From Halopiger aswanensis (GTDB taxonomy: Archaea > Halobacteriota > Halobacteria > Halobacteriales > Natrialbaceae), in the NCBI RefSeq assembly GCF_003610195.1, contig NZ_RAPO01000001.1, positions 1,401,277-1,465,276 of the forward strand: DNA of 64,000 bases. The letters run 5' to 3'. The translations under genes and the position numbers were made by a program. Shown in pieces: positions 34,304 through 44,139 of this stretch; the stretch's first letter is position 1; the number at the start of each line of letters is the position of its first letter. The notes under the pieces are model-generated. The model saw nothing but the letters and a program-made list of their open reading frames with translations, was not told the origin of the DNA and ran no database searches.

Positions 34304-35476
34304 ATGCCCGCCGACCTCACCTGCCCCGACTGCGGTCGCACGTACGAGGCCGGTCCCGACGAACCCTGGCGCTGCGCCTGCGGCCACGCCCTCGAGTTCG
34401 CCGACCAGCCGCTGCCCCAGGGCGATCCGCTGCCGCTCTCGCAACTGGACACCAGCCGCGGCCTGTGGACCTTCTTCGAGTTCCTCCCGATCGAGCGCCA
34501 CGTCACCTTCCACGAGGGCTTTACGCCGCTGGTCGACGCGCCCGAATCCGAGTGGGACGCCCAGTTCAAACTCGAGTACGTCTTCCCCACCGGCTCCTTT
34601 AAGGACCGGGGCGCGACGACGACGCTCTCCCGAGCGGTGGAACTCGGCGTCGAGAAGGTCATCGAGGACTCCTCGGGCAACGCCGGCGCCGCCATCGCGA
34701 CCTACGCGGCCCGCGCGGGCCTCGAGGCGGACATCTACGTCCCCGCCGACGTCAAGCAGTCGAAGCTGATGACGATCCAGCGGGCCGACGCCCGGCCGGT
34801 GCGGATCGAGGGAACGCGCCAGGACGTGACCGACGCCTGCATCGAGGCGGTCGAGGGCGACACCGCGGACGTCGCCGGCGCACCGCACCAGTCCGGCCAG
34901 GGCTGGTACGCCAGCCACGCCTGGAACCCCGCCTTCTACGCGGGGACGATGACGATCGCGTTCGAGATCGCCGCCCAGCGGGAGTGGACCGTCCCCGACG
35001 CCGTCGTCCTCCCGATCGGCCACGGCACGCTCTTCCTCGGCGCCTACCGGGGCTTTTCGCTGCTTCGGGACGCCGGCATTACGGACGAGATGCCCCGACT
35101 GCTCGGCGCCCAGGCGACCGGCTACACGCCGATCGTCGACGCGCTCGCCGAGGAAGGGTTCGGCCTCGAGACGGACGACGACGCGGCCGCCGACGGCGAG
35201 CCGGGCAGCGCGATCGCCGACGGCATCCAGATCGCCGCCCCCGCTCGAATGGACGAGCTCCTCGAGGCGATCCGCGAGACCGACGGCGACGCCATCGCGC
35301 TCGGCGCGGATCCGATCGAGGCGACGCTGGATCGCCTCCACCGCAACGGCTTCTACGTCGAACCGACGAGCGCGGCCGCCCCGGCGGCCTTAGAGCAGTA
35401 CCGGGAGGCGGGCGTCCTCGAGGCGGACGACGATGTTGTCGTGCCGCTGACCGGAAGCGGCCTGAAGACGCTGTAA
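34304..35476 (+). CDS. Threonine synthase-like PLP-dependent enzyme
   Basis: 390 residues, fold type II PLP enzyme. An N-terminal zinc ribbon (Cys7, Cys10, Cys24, Cys26) precedes the catalytic domain; the PLP lysine is in GSFKDRGAT, the phosphate/substrate loop in DSSGNAGAAI, and the glycine-rich cofactor loop in PIGHGTLFLG. Typical of the short threonine synthase group (ThrC-type with zinc ribbon) but several haloarchaeal paralogues exist, so the reaction could be threonine synthesis or a related beta-replacement. The linked deacylase gene, one base upstream, is not a threonine-pathway enzyme and suggests a distinct substrate. Confidence 0.82.
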   Translation: MPADLTCPDCGRTYEAGPDEPWRCACGHALEFADQPLPQGDPLPLSQLDTSRGLWTFFEFLPIERHVTFHEGFTPLVDAPESEWDAQFKLEYVFPTGSFKDRGATTTLSRAVELGVEKVIEDSSGNAGAAIATYAARAGLEADIYVPADVKQSKLMTIQRADARPVRIEGTRQDVTDACIEAVEGDTADVAGAPHQSGQGWYASHAWNPAFYAGTMTIAFEIAAQREWTVPDAVVLPIGHGTLFLGAYRGFSLLRDAGITDEMPRLLGAQATGYTPIVDALAEEGFGLETDDDAAADGEPGSAIADGIQIAAPARMDELLEAIRETDGDAIALGADPIEATLDRLHRNGFYVEPTSAAAPAALEQYREAGVLEADDDVVVPLTGSGLKTL

Positions 35477-35541
35477 CCTGCGGCAGCAACGACCGCCGAG
35501 AACGGCAGCTTTTGATACGTCGGTGCCGAACTATCGACCAG

Positions 35542-36078
35542 ATGGTTCGTCGGCCACCCGCGTACTGTCCCTACTGCGGCGACGCCCTCGAGACGATCGC
35601 ACTCGACGGCCGCGAGCGCAAGCGCTGTCCGGGCTGCGGCGAGGTGATCTGGCACAATCCGGTCCCCTGCGCGGGCGTCGCAGTCGTCGACCGCACGGGG
35701 GACGAACCCGCGGTCCTCTGCGTCGAACGCGGCGTGCCGCCCGGCGTCGGCGAGTGGACGATTCCCGGCGGCCACATCGAAACCGGCGAGCAGCCCCACG
35801 TCGGCGCCGCCCGCGAACTCGAGGAGGAGACCGGCGTCTCGGTCGACCCGGACGCCCTCCGGGTGTTCGACGCGGCGGCGCTCCCGCCGCGGGCGGACAA
35901 ACACGTCCTGATGACCTACTACGTCGTCGACCGCGCCGAGACGACGGGCGAGCCCCGAGCCGGTAGCGACGCGGCTGACGCGCGGTTCTGGACGCCGTCG
36001 GCCTTCGACGCCGCGGACGAGCGGTTCCGACCGGTCCACGAGGCGCGGTTCCGGGCGGCCGCGATGTTGTTCGAGTGA
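35542..36078 (+). CDS. Nudix hydrolase with zinc ribbon (NudC-like)
   Basis: 178 residues. A zinc ribbon at the N-terminus (CPYCG and CPGCG, Cys9-Cys33 region) is followed by the Nudix domain, whose box G-HIETG-E-QPHVGAA-RELEEETGV matches the consensus GX5EX7REUXEEXGU completely. NADH-pyrophosphatase (NudC) and archaeal zinc-ribbon Nudix proteins share this arrangement; the NudC SQPWPFPxS motif is absent, so the substrate is open. Start ATG at 35542 after a GATACGTC promoter-like stretch. Confidence 0.88.
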   Translation: MVRRPPAYCPYCGDALETIALDGRERKRCPGCGEVIWHNPVPCAGVAVVDRTGDEPAVLCVERGVPPGVGEWTIPGGHIETGEQPHVGAARELEEETGVSVDPDALRVFDAAALPPRADKHVLMTYYVVDRAETTGEPRAGSDAADARFWTPSAFDAADERFRPVHEARFRAAAMLFE

Positions 36079-36160
36079 GCGGCTCGCCGCGACTGCCGCC
36101 GGAATCGGGGCCGAAATCAATATCAGGGGATTAATGAGCGCTCCCACCCAGCATCGAACG

Positions 36161-36886
36161 ATGAGTATCCCGTCGTTCGTCATCGGGATCGCCGGGGGGA
36201 CGGGAGCCGGAAAGACGACGGTCGCGCGGACCGTCGCGGACACCGTCGGCGAGGCCGTGACCCGCATTCCGCTGGACAACTACTACGAAGACCTCTCGCA
36301 CCTCGAGTTCGAGGAGCGCAAGGAGGTCAACTACGACCACCCCGACGCCTTCGAGTGGGAACTGCTGCGCGAACACCTGAACCAGTTGCTGATGGGCCAG
36401 CCCGTCGAGATGCCTCAGTACGACTTCGAGATCCACAACCGCAAGGACGAGCGCGTCACCGTCGAGCCGACGGACGTGATCGTCCTCGAGGGGATTTTCT
36501 CGCTGTACGACGAGGAGATCATCGAGATGCTGGACCTGCGGGTGTACGTCATGACCGACGCCGACGTCCGCATCCTGCGGCGCATCGAGCGCGACGTCGT
36601 CGACCGGGGCCGCGACCTCGAGGGAGTCATGGACCAGTACCTGGAGACGGTCAAGCCGATGCACGAGCAGTTCGTCGAGCCGACGAAAAAGAACGCGGAC
36701 GTGATCATTCCGGAGGGGGCGAACCAGATGGCGGTCGATCTCCTGATCGAGAAGATCGAGGCCGAGCGGACCGATACGCCGGGAGCGAGCGGGGCCGGCG
36801 GTGCAGGCGGTGCGACCGACGCGGAGCCGGACCCCGAAGCCGACCGCGAGCGTGACCTTCCCTTTCCGGAGCCGTCGACCGACTGA
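36161..36886 (+). CDS. udk: Uridine kinase
   Basis: 241 residues. Phosphorylates uridine or cytidine with ATP or GTP in pyrimidine salvage. P-loop GGTGAGKTT near the N-terminus, NYYEDLSHL and NYDHPDAFEW substrate loop, YDFEIHNRK and the lid region RRIERDVVDRGRD. The C-terminal 30 residues are a Gly/Ala/Asp-rich disordered tail, unusual for the family but common in halophiles. The ATG at 36161 is preferred over one at 36134, because the TATA-like ATCAATATCAG (36116-36126) would leave too little room for the latter. Confidence 0.92.
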   Translation: MSIPSFVIGIAGGTGAGKTTVARTVADTVGEAVTRIPLDNYYEDLSHLEFEERKEVNYDHPDAFEWELLREHLNQLLMGQPVEMPQYDFEIHNRKDERVTVEPTDVIVLEGIFSLYDEEIIEMLDLRVYVMTDADVRILRRIERDVVDRGRDLEGVMDQYLETVKPMHEQFVEPTKKNADVIIPEGANQMAVDLLIEKIEAERTDTPGASGAGGAGGATDAEPDPEADRERDLPFPEPSTD

Positions 36887-37004
36887 TCTGGATCGGCGCG
36901 ACCGGGATCGGTGACGGTCGGCCGGGAATCGCTCGAGCCCTCGTCCTGCCGATAGGCGAAACGAACCCGACATTCCTTTACTGTCGCCCTGAATACGGGC
37001 GGGT

Positions 37005-38792
37005 ATGTTCCTCTCCCTACGCGACGAGGTCGAGGACGCCCTCGAGGGGGCGCTCTCGGCGCTCGAGTTTCCCACCGACGATCTCGGGCTCGAAGAACCG
37101 CCGGAAGACGTCGAGAGCGTGCTCGCCTCGAGCGTCGCCTTCCGACTCGCCGGCGAGGCCGGCCAAGCGCCGCCCCAGGTCGCCGCTCGGATTGCAGACG
37201 AGATCGACGCCGACGACCTGACCTACGTCGCCGAGATCCAGACGCAGGGCCCCTACCTCAACTTCCTGCCCAGCGACGCCTACCTCGCCGCGACGCTCGA
37301 GACGGCCACCGACGAGGCCTACGGCGCGCTCGCGGATCGGGAGGAGTCGGTCGTCGTCGAACACACCAGCGCCAACCCGACCGGCCCGGTCCACGTCGGC
37401 CGCGCGCGGAATCCGATCATCGGCGACGCCGTCGCGAATTTGCTCGACTACGCCGGCTACGACGTCGAACGCCACTACTACGTTAACGACGCCGGCCGCC
37501 AGATGGCCGTCTTCACGTGGGCCTACGAGACCTTCGACGAGGACGACCTCGAGTCGGACCCCGAGCGCGACCGCATCGAGTACGACCTCGTGCGCTACTA
37601 CCGCAAGGGCAACGCGTTCCTCGAGGACGGCCCCGACGAGGAGGTCGAGGAAGCCGAAGCCGAGATCGAGTCGATCATGCAGGGACTCGAAGAAGGCGAC
37701 GACGAGACCTACGAGCGGGTCAGCGAGGTCGTCGATCAGGTCCTCTCGGGCATGACAGCCTGCCTCGAGCGCCTGCCCGCCGAGTTCGACGAGTTCGTCA
37801 AGGAGACGCGCTTCATGCGCAACGGCGACACCGACGACCTCGTCGCCCGCCTCAAGGAACTCGACGAGGCCGTCTACGAGGAGGACGCCTGGCAACTCGA
37901 CCTCGAGGCCCACGGCATCGACAAGAACCTCGTCTTCCTGCGCTCCGACGGCACCTCCCTCTATGCGACCCGCGACCTGGCCCACCACGAGTGGAAGTTC
38001 GACACCTACGACCGCGCGGTGACGGTGCTGGGCGAGGACCACAAGCTTCAGGCCCGCCAGCTGAACACGACCCTCGAGCTGCTGGACAACGACACCGACC
38101 AGCTCGAGCAGGTACTCTACTCCTACGTCAACCTCCCCGAGGGGAAGATGTCGACGCGCCGGGGCACCGGCGTCGACCTGGACGACCTGCTCGACGAGGC
38201 GATCGACCGCGCCCGCCAGGAGGTCGAGGACCGGCTGGACGACCGCATCCGCGACGACGACCTTGACGACGAGGACATCGAGCGCATCGCCCACCAGGTC
38301 GGCATCGGCGCGGTCCGCTACGACATCGTCTCGAAGCAGCCGACGAAGGCGATCACCTTCGAGTGGGACCGCGCGTTAGACTTCGAGGCCCAGTCCGCGC
38401 CCTACGTCCAGTACGTGCACGCGCGTACCTGCGGTATTTTGGAGGAGGCCGGGCTCGATCCCGAGACCGACCTCGCCGATCAAGCGATCGACCTCGAGAC
38501 GCTCGACGCCGACCTGCTCGAAACCGACGCCGAGCGCGACCTGCTCGAGACGATCGCTCGGTTCCCCGCGGTCGTCGACGAGGCCGCGGACGACCTCGAA
38601 CCGCACCAAATCGCGACCTACACGCGCGAGTTCGCGGACCGGTTCAACGCCTTCTACCGCGAGTGTCCCGTGTTGGCCGACGATGTCGACCCCGCAGTCA
38701 GGGACGCGCGACTCGCGCTCGTGGCCGCCTCGAAGCACACGATCGCCAACGCGCTCGACATCTTAGGCGTCGAGGCACCGCGGTCGATGTAG
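37005..38792 (+). CDS. argS: Arginyl-tRNA synthetase
   Basis: 595 residues. Class I synthetase. N-terminal Arg-N domain, the HIGH motif as HVGR (130-133), KMSKS as KMSTR near residue 381, and the C-terminal anticodon-binding DALR domain ([22 protein letters not shown] ... [11 protein letters not shown]). A long acidic insertion (about residues 175-225) is typical of haloarchaeal enzymes. Leaderless promoter TCCTTTACTG (about 36974-36983) lies 22-31 bases before the ATG. Confidence 0.97.
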   Translation: MFLSLRDEVEDALEGALSALEFPTDDLGLEEPPEDVESVLASSVAFRLAGEAGQAPPQVAARIADEIDADDLTYVAEIQTQGPYLNFLPSDAYLAATLETATDEAYGALADREESVVVEHTSANPTGPVHVGRARNPIIGDAVANLLDYAGYDVERHYYVNDAGRQMAVFTWAYETFDEDDLESDPERDRIEYDLVRYYRKGNAFLEDGPDEEVEEAEAEIESIMQGLEEGDDETYERVSEVVDQVLSGMTACLERLPAEFDEFVKETRFMRNGDTDDLVARLKELDEAVYEEDAWQLDLEAHGIDKNLVFLRSDGTSLYATRDLAHHEWKFDTYDRAVTVLGEDHKLQARQLNTTLELLDNDTDQLEQVLYSYVNLPEGKMSTRRGTGVDLDDLLDEAIDRARQEVEDRLDDRIRDDDLDDEDIERIAHQVGIGAVRYDIVSKQPTKAITFEWDRALDFEAQSAPYVQYVHARTCGILEEAGLDPETDLADQAIDLETLDADLLETDAERDLLETIARFPAVVDEAADDLEPHQIATYTREFADRFNAFYRECPVLADDVDPAVRDARLALVAASKHTIANALDILGVEAPRSM

Positions 38793-38896
38793 GCGTAGGC
38801 GTCGGTCACGGTCGCTGCCGCTGCACGAGCCGTCGGCTCACCGTCAAGCGCCGAAGAAAAATCCGTGCGGGCCGCCGAACGCGTCGCGGAATCGCC

Positions 38897-39445
38897 TTAC
38901 TCCTTCGTCTCGACGACCTTGTTCGCGAACTCCTCGTCCGAGAGTTCGCCCTCGATGTAGCTGACGACCCACTCGACGTCGATGTACACCGCGAGCACGC
39001 GGCTGCCCTCGTGCTCGAGGATCCACTCGATCGAGCTGATCTCGTCGATGAACCGCTCGATATCTTCGATCGCGCCGTCGAGGTCGTCCGCGAACGACGC
39101 GAACACCTTCTTCAGTTCTTCGATGTCGGTAGTGTCTGTGCGGGCGACGATGTCGAGCTTGTCGCCGTCTTTCTCGATCGACGTGATCGTCACGGTGTCG
39201 TCGGCGACCTGGATCTGGTCGTTCTCGACGCCGGGCACGTCGTCGTGCTCGTCGTCGGAATCGTCGCCGTTGCCGTCACCGTTTCCGTTGCCGTTTCCGG
39301 AGTCGGTGTTGGAATCATTGTCGTTACCGAACGATTCTTCGTCGTCGTTTTCGGGCTCCTCTTCGCCAGTTTCGGAACTGGAACAGCCCGCGAGGACGGT
39401 TGCGAGTGCGGCTCCACTTCCGAGGAGGATCTTTCGTCGCTCCAT
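38897..39445 (-). CDS. Secreted lipoprotein of unknown function
   Basis: 182 residues. N-terminal signal MERRKILLGSGAALATVLAGC with a lipobox LAGC, so cleaved and anchored by lipid; the RR pair hints at Tat export. After a 50-residue Asp/Asn/Gly/Glu-rich linker (GNGNGNGDGNGDD), the folded part contains NDQIQVADDTVTITSIEKDG and a helical C-terminus (LKKVFASFADDLDGAIEDIERFIDE ... WVVSYIEGELSDEEF). No recognised domain. The TATA-like GATTAGTAATTAG (39470-39482) lies upstream. Confidence 0.75.
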   Translation of the reverse strand: MERRKILLGSGAALATVLAGCSSSETGEEEPENDDEESFGNDNDSNTDSGNGNGNGDGNGDDSDDEHDDVPGVENDQIQVADDTVTITSIEKDGDKLDIVARTDTTDIEELKKVFASFADDLDGAIEDIERFIDEISSIEWILEHEGSRVLAVYIDVEWVVSYIEGELSDEEFANKVVETKE

Positions 39446-39809
39446 GGTCGAGCGGTCGAGAGACTAGGGGATTAGTAATTAGCTCGTACCAGTTCAGCCG
39501 TGAAACGAGGATACCGAAGCCGTTCCGTCGAGAGCGAATCCCGCCTTACAGGGCATGAAAGAGGAGATATTCCGGTGTGAGGAATCAGTACGAAAAGATA
39601 CTGGTTAGTAACGAGTACATTCTGCCACTCGAGAGGGTATCGGATTCGACGTAGTCTCCGCGGTCGACAGAAAGCCCCGTTTCGAGCCGCGTATCGGCTG
39701 TCCAGGCGGTGCCTACCGCCCGTTAGTGGGTCGCCACCATCGGCGGTTCGCGGCGTTCGGAATCGGTCGGCGTGGGCGATCGCCGACGGCGAGGCCGGGT
39801 GCCTCAGTT
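39446..39809. other. Intergenic region between two minus-strand genes
   Basis: About 360 bases, the lipoprotein promoter at its left end. The right part (39690-39760) is rich in short inverted sequences such as GGCGGT / ACCGCC around 39700-39720. This could be the 3' untranslated region of the MinD-like gene or a small RNA. No coding sequence was recognised. Confidence 0.4.
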
Positions 39810-40748
39810 TCAGTTATCGGATTCGGCCTCGGTGATCGCGCTCGAGACGTCGTCGGGTGCGGCTTCCCGTCCTTGGTCGTCTGCGTCGTTGTCCGTATTG
39901 TCGGACGGGACGGCGTCGGCTGCTGTGCCGGCGGCCGAACCCGCGTCGGTCTCCGCAGCGCCCGGCGTGGGCGTCGCCTCGGCGTCGGGTTCGGTCTCGC
40001 ACTCGTCGGACGCGGCCTCGGGCGACGGGGCCGACAGTTCGATCCCCGCCAGATCCGCCGCGAGCGTCCGGTAGGCGATCGCCGCCGGTCCCTCGGGTTC
40101 GTAGACGACCAGCGGCGTGCCGGCGTAGACGCTCTCGCGAGCCGCGCTGTCCTCGGGGATCGTTCCCAGCAGCGGGATCTCGAGACGCGAGGCGATCTCC
40201 TCGTAGGAGATGTCGCTGTGGGGGTGCGTGCGCGTGACGACGAGGCCGGCGACTTCGCCGCCGGCGCGGGCGGTCAGCTCGATCGTCTTCTTCGAGTCCT
40301 GCACGGCGGCCGGCTCGGGCGTCGAGACGACGAGCACGGAGTCGGCCAGCCCGAGCGGGAGGACCGTCTCGTGGCTGATCCCGGCCCCGACGTCGAGGAA
40401 GACGTAGTCGTAGGCCGCGCGCAGCTCCGCGACGACGTCGCCCAGCCCCTCGGGGGAGGCCTCGGCGTACTCGTCCAAGCCGGTCCCGCTCGGGACCGCG
40501 ACGATGTTATCTGCCAGTCGATACGTGGCGTCCTCGATATCGGCGTCACCAGCCAGCACGTCGTGCAGCGTCGTCGAATCCGGGTTGAGACTCACGAACC
40601 CGGCGAGGTTCGCCATGCCGAGATCGACGTCGACGACGGCGACGCGCTTGCCCGCCTGCGCAAGCGCCGTCCCGATATTTACCGTCGTCGTCGTCTTCCC
40701 GACGCCGCCCTTCCCACTCGCGATGGCGTAGACCGTCTCCTGAGACAT
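39810..40748 (-). CDS. MinD/ParA family P-loop ATPase
   Basis: 312 residues. Deviant Walker A KGGVGKTT (13-20) with the signature lysine, DVDLGMANLAG switch region, and FLDVGAGI Walker B. Haloarchaea have several MinD paralogues (positioning of motility and chemosensory arrays is known for one). The usual C-terminal amphipathic membrane-targeting helix is not evident; instead the last 75 residues are a disordered acidic Ala/Asp/Glu/Thr tail, so direct membrane recruitment is uncertain. Confidence 0.88.
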   Translation of the reverse strand: MSQETVYAIASGKGGVGKTTTTVNIGTALAQAGKRVAVVDVDLGMANLAGFVSLNPDSTTLHDVLAGDADIEDATYRLADNIVAVPSGTGLDEYAEASPEGLGDVVAELRAAYDYVFLDVGAGISHETVLPLGLADSVLVVSTPEPAAVQDSKKTIELTARAGGEVAGLVVTRTHPHSDISYEEIASRLEIPLLGTIPEDSAARESVYAGTPLVVYEPEGPAAIAYRTLAADLAGIELSAPSPEAASDECETEPDAEATPTPGAAETDAGSAAGTAADAVPSDNTDNDADDQGREAAPDDVSSAITEAESDN

Positions 40749-40928
40749 ACTCGAGTACTGTCCGGACTGTGGAACGGCAACACCTTAAATCGTCACCTCG
40801 AGACGAGGCGTGAACTCGATCGATGATCGGTTGGCCGTCAGTCGCCCATCGGTCGATAATCGAGACCGTCACCGACGGATACCGGCGTGTCAAAGGATTC
40901 TTACCCGCAGCACCGTTTTGTATCGATA

Positions 40929-42188
40929 ATGAGCCAGGAGGGCGAGCAGGAGCAATCCGACCGGAAAAAATACGAGTTCCGGAAGGTGCTCGAGGATCTC
41001 AAGAACTTCGACGGCTCCGGAACGCAGCTCGTGACGATCTACGTACCGGAGGACAGACAGATCAGCGACGTCGTGCAACACGTCACCCAAGAGCACAGCG
41101 AAGCGGCCAACATCAAGTCCAAACAGACGCGAACGGCCGTCCAAGACGCGCTGACCAGCATCAAAGATCGACTGCGCTACTACGATACGTTCCCGCCCGA
41201 GAACGGCATGGTGCTGTTCTCCGGCGCCGTCGACTCCGGCGGCGGCCGCACCGAGATGGTCACGAAGGTCCTCGAGAGTCCGCCCCAGCCCGTCGAGTCG
41301 TTCCGCTACCACTGCGATTCCGAATTCCTGACGGAACCGCTCGAAGAGATGCTGGCGGACAAGGGCCTGTACGGCCTGATCGTCCTCGACCGCCGCGAGG
41401 CCAACGTCGGCTGGCTGAAGGGCAAGCGCGTCGAACCCGTCAAGTCCGCCTCCTCGCTGGTCCCCGGCAAGCAGCGCAAAGGTGGCCAGTCCGCCCAGCG
41501 ATTCGCCCGCCTGCGCCTCGAGGCGATCGACAACTTCTACCAGGAGGTCGCCGGGATGGCAAACGACCTGTTCGTCCCCAAGCGCCACGAACTCGACGGC
41601 ATCCTCGTCGGCGGTCCGTCGCCGACGAAAGACGAGTTCCTCGACGGTGACTACCTTCACCACGAGATTCAGGACAACGTGATCGGGAAGTTCGACGTCG
41701 CTTACACCGACGAATCCGGCCTTCACGACCTCGTCGACAACGCGGAGGACGCGCTGGCCGACGCCGAGGTGATGAAGGACAAACAGCAGATGGAGGAGTT
41801 CTTCGAGGAACTCAACGGGGGCGATCTCGCCACCTACGGGTTCGAGCAGACCCGGCAGAACCTGATGATGGGCGCGGTCGACCGGCTGCTGATCAGCGAG
41901 GACCTGCGAAAGGACGTCGTCACCTACGACTGTCCGGAGTGTGGCAACACCGACCGCGAGGTCATCGACCGCCGGAAGGCGACGCCGGAGCACACCTGTA
42001 CCGACTGCGGTACCGAGGTCGAGGCGAGCGAGGAAGACCGCGAGGACGCCATCGACCACCTCATCGAGATCGCCGAACAGCGCGGTACCGAGACCAAGTT
42101 CATCTCGACGGACTTCGAGAAGGGCGAACAGCTCTACAACGCGTTCGGCGGCTTCGCCGGTATCCTGCGGTACTCGACCGGCGTCTAA
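40929..42188 (+). CDS. prf1: Peptide chain release factor aRF1
   Basis: 419 residues. Recognises all three stop codons and triggers peptidyl-tRNA hydrolysis. N-domain decoding motifs NIKS (61-64) and YHCDSEF (127-133), the catalytic GGQ (185-187) in KGGQSAQRFARLR, and a C-terminal domain with two CxxC knuckles (CPECGNTD, CTDCGTEV), the zinc site normal for archaeal RF1. Start MSQEGEQEQS selected; 14 more upstream codons are open but not conserved-looking. Confidence 0.97.
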   Translation: MSQEGEQEQSDRKKYEFRKVLEDLKNFDGSGTQLVTIYVPEDRQISDVVQHVTQEHSEAANIKSKQTRTAVQDALTSIKDRLRYYDTFPPENGMVLFSGAVDSGGGRTEMVTKVLESPPQPVESFRYHCDSEFLTEPLEEMLADKGLYGLIVLDRREANVGWLKGKRVEPVKSASSLVPGKQRKGGQSAQRFARLRLEAIDNFYQEVAGMANDLFVPKRHELDGILVGGPSPTKDEFLDGDYLHHEIQDNVIGKFDVAYTDESGLHDLVDNAEDALADAEVMKDKQQMEEFFEELNGGDLATYGFEQTRQNLMMGAVDRLLISEDLRKDVVTYDCPECGNTDREVIDRRKATPEHTCTDCGTEVEASEEDREDAIDHLIEIAEQRGTETKFISTDFEKGEQLYNAFGGFAGILRYSTGV

Positions 42189-42276
42189 GCTCGTTTTTCC
42201 GGGGAGATCCAACTTCCTGCTCGTTCCACGAACGGTCGTTTCGACCGGCCTCCGGAGACAGGATGCGGCCCAGTGC

Positions 42277-42298
42277 CACGGCCCTCGAGCCGTGGCTC
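42277..42298. terminator. Hairpin between convergent prf1 and PRC-barrel-like gene
   Basis: GCCACGGC (42277-42284) and GCCGTGGC (42291-42298) form a perfect 8-base stem with a 6-base loop. It sits in the 112-base convergent gap. A T-run (CGTTTTTCC, about 42192-42200) just after the prf1 stop may be the actual terminator. Confidence 0.4.
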
Positions 42299-42300
42299 GG

Positions 42301-42552
42301 TCAGAGCGTGCCGCGGAGGTAGATCGCATCGTCGGTAATCTCCGCGATGCTTCCCGCATCGAGCGGATGGGCGTCCGCGCTCGCCTCACCCCAGCCGAGT
42401 TTCGCCTTGAGCGTCGCGACGAAACTCGGATCGGGTTCGACGTAGCCGCGCCCGTCGCGCACTTCGACGAGGCGACCGACCTCGGTGCCGTCAGTATTCA
42501 AGACGCGTTTCCCCTCGTCGGCTTTCGTCAGCGTCTCGCGCTCGCGTGTCAT
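42301..42552 (-). CDS. PRC-barrel-like small protein
   Basis: 83 residues, one small beta-domain: LTKADEGKRVLNTDGTEVGRLVEVRDGRGYVEP, then a helix with LKAKLGWG, then DAGSIAEITDDAIYLR. This is the layout of haloarchaeal PRC-barrel-like proteins. The N-terminal 75 residues of the long acidic protein at 52413 share the same order of elements (VENANGEVIGTVTDVDGETARVEP, AALGW, VDEITPETIRL), so they are paralogous domains. Function unknown; PRC barrels in archaea are implicated in RNA metabolism and cell division (CdpB). Confidence 0.75.
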   Translation of the reverse strand: MTRERETLTKADEGKRVLNTDGTEVGRLVEVRDGRGYVEPDPSFVATLKAKLGWGEASADAHPLDAGSIAEITDDAIYLRGTL

Positions 42553-42833
42553 TGCAGTCGCCGAACTCCCGAACCCCGTCCGAGCCCATCGAGCCGACTA
42601 TCCGCTCGCGGGCCCGCGGGGCAATTCACTGAACGGGCGGACGTGCAATAAACCGGTGAAACAGTTGTACACCGATACTGAGCGGTTACTCCCAGTTTGC
42701 GGGCTCGAGCGACGGGCGGGGAAACCGACAGCAAGAGCCGACTCGGATCGCCCGGGGCGACGGGGCGTTATGCGATGCGTACCGCGGGACAACAGAAGGG
42801 TTATGCCGGTAGTCGCGTATTACCACTCGATCG

Positions 42834-43601
42834 ATGGACGAGTCCCCGTCCCTCCCCGACACGCTCGACGATCCCCGCGTCACCGACCGGTTTTACCGTC
42901 ACGTAGCCGGCCCCGCCGGTGACCTCCACCTCCTCGGCGTCGTTCACGACCACCCCGCGAGCGTCGGCCGCGTCCAGCGCATTCTCGAGGCGGTCGACCC
43001 CGAAACGGTCGCGCTCGAGTTGCCGTCGGCGGCGCTGCCGCTGTACCGGACGTACGCCCGCGACGGCGACGGTGACACCGACCCGGACCCGCACGACCCG
43101 CCCCGCTTCGGCGGCGAGATGAGCGCGGCGATCCGGGCCGCACCCGAGGCCGACGTCGTCGGGATCGACGCACCGAACTGGTCGTTCTGCCGTCGGCTCG
43201 CAACGCGGTTGATCGCCGACCGCGTGCCGGCCTCGACCGCTCGCCGGGTCGTCTCGAGCCTCGGCGGCGCGACCCGCGAGGCGCTGACCTGTCGAGTCGC
43301 CGCGACGCTGACGCACGCGACGTCGATGACCATCGCGTGCGACGATCCGGTCGAGTACGAGTGCAGCCACGACGATCCGCCCGAACGGCAGGCCGAACAC
43401 GAGCGCTCGCACGTCGCCGGCGTCCAGGCGCTACTGGGCAGCGTCGAAACGGACGACAGCGCGCTGGCCTACCGGGACGAGACGCGCGAACGCTGCATGA
43501 CCGACCGTCTCGAGGCGCTGCGCGCGGACGAGGCAACTGGCGACGTCGTCGCCGTCGTCGGGATCGACCACCTCGAGCCGCTGACGGACGCGCTGGCGTA
43601 G
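42834..43601 (+). CDS. TraB/GumN-like protein (degenerate)
   Basis: 255 residues. Begins with a charged tail, then LHLLGVVHDHPASVGRVQRIL and DPETVALELP, the N-terminal motif of the TraB/PrgY family (GxxHDxxxS and the ExG-like segment). The C-terminal half carries HVAGVQALLGS, DETRERCMTDRLEAL and VVAVVGIDHLEPLTDAL, matching the family's second conserved block (DER...M and VGxxH). The insert between residues 78 and 95 is Asp-rich. Membrane helices, present in the PrgY branch, are absent. Probably a metal-dependent hydrolase fold; substrate unknown. Confidence 0.65.
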   Translation: MDESPSLPDTLDDPRVTDRFYRHVAGPAGDLHLLGVVHDHPASVGRVQRILEAVDPETVALELPSAALPLYRTYARDGDGDTDPDPHDPPRFGGEMSAAIRAAPEADVVGIDAPNWSFCRRLATRLIADRVPASTARRVVSSLGGATREALTCRVAATLTHATSMTIACDDPVEYECSHDDPPERQAEHERSHVAGVQALLGSVETDDSALAYRDETRERCMTDRLEALRADEATGDVVAVVGIDHLEPLTDALA

Positions 43602-43677
43602 CTGGACGCTGTTTTTGGCGACCGATTGCCGTTCGACGCCGCGACTGAAACCGACGAAAACGAAGCGTAGGAAGCGA

Positions 43678-43995
43678 TTACCGCCGCGGCGTCGGCGGTT
43701 CGATCAGGATTTCGCCGTCCGCGCGGACCGTCACGCGGTGGTCGTCGACGACGAACGAGAGCTGGCCGCTCGAGCGGGGCCGCCCGTCGTGGCGCGGCCG
43801 GAAGAGTCGATCCAGCGCGTCGGGATCGACGGCGTCGTACAGCGAAATGCGGCCGTCGGTCGGATCCACGCCCATGCAGTCGGCCAGCGCGTGGATGACG
43901 GTCGTGGTGAGTGACGCGGGCCCATCGAACTCGTGGACTGCCCGGTACACTGCTGGAGAGCGAGTGGATGCTGCGGGGGAGGTGTTGCCGTGCAT
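43678..43995 (-). CDS. Stand-alone HalOD1 (haloarchaeal output domain 1) protein
   Basis: 105 residues. Nearly all of the protein is a HalOD1 domain: SLTTTVIHALADCMGVDP, ISLYDAVDPDALDRLF and GQLSFVVDDHRVTVRADGEILIEP. HalOD1 normally occurs at the end of response regulators or alone, and is thought to be an output or protein-interaction module. The start MHGNTSPA is chosen because the eight codons further upstream look non-coding. No partner gene next to it. Confidence 0.8.
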   Translation of the reverse strand: MHGNTSPAASTRSPAVYRAVHEFDGPASLTTTVIHALADCMGVDPTDGRISLYDAVDPDALDRLFRPRHDGRPRSSGQLSFVVDDHRVTVRADGEILIEPPTPRR

Positions 43996-44139
43996 AACGG
44001 GTCGTCTGCTCGCACACAATTCCCGAGAGGTAAAAAGCGTAATCGTTCGTTACTGCCCGAATGTGGCGGAGAAATTGCAGTAACTAAGACAATGGCGTAG
44101 ATGTGACGGTACTAGTGACTGATCGTTACTCGAGTGTCG

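Noticed and set aside
39726..40826. A 366-codon plus-strand frame across the MinD-like gene.
   Set aside because: It is the antisense shadow of the ATPase, whose motifs are certain.
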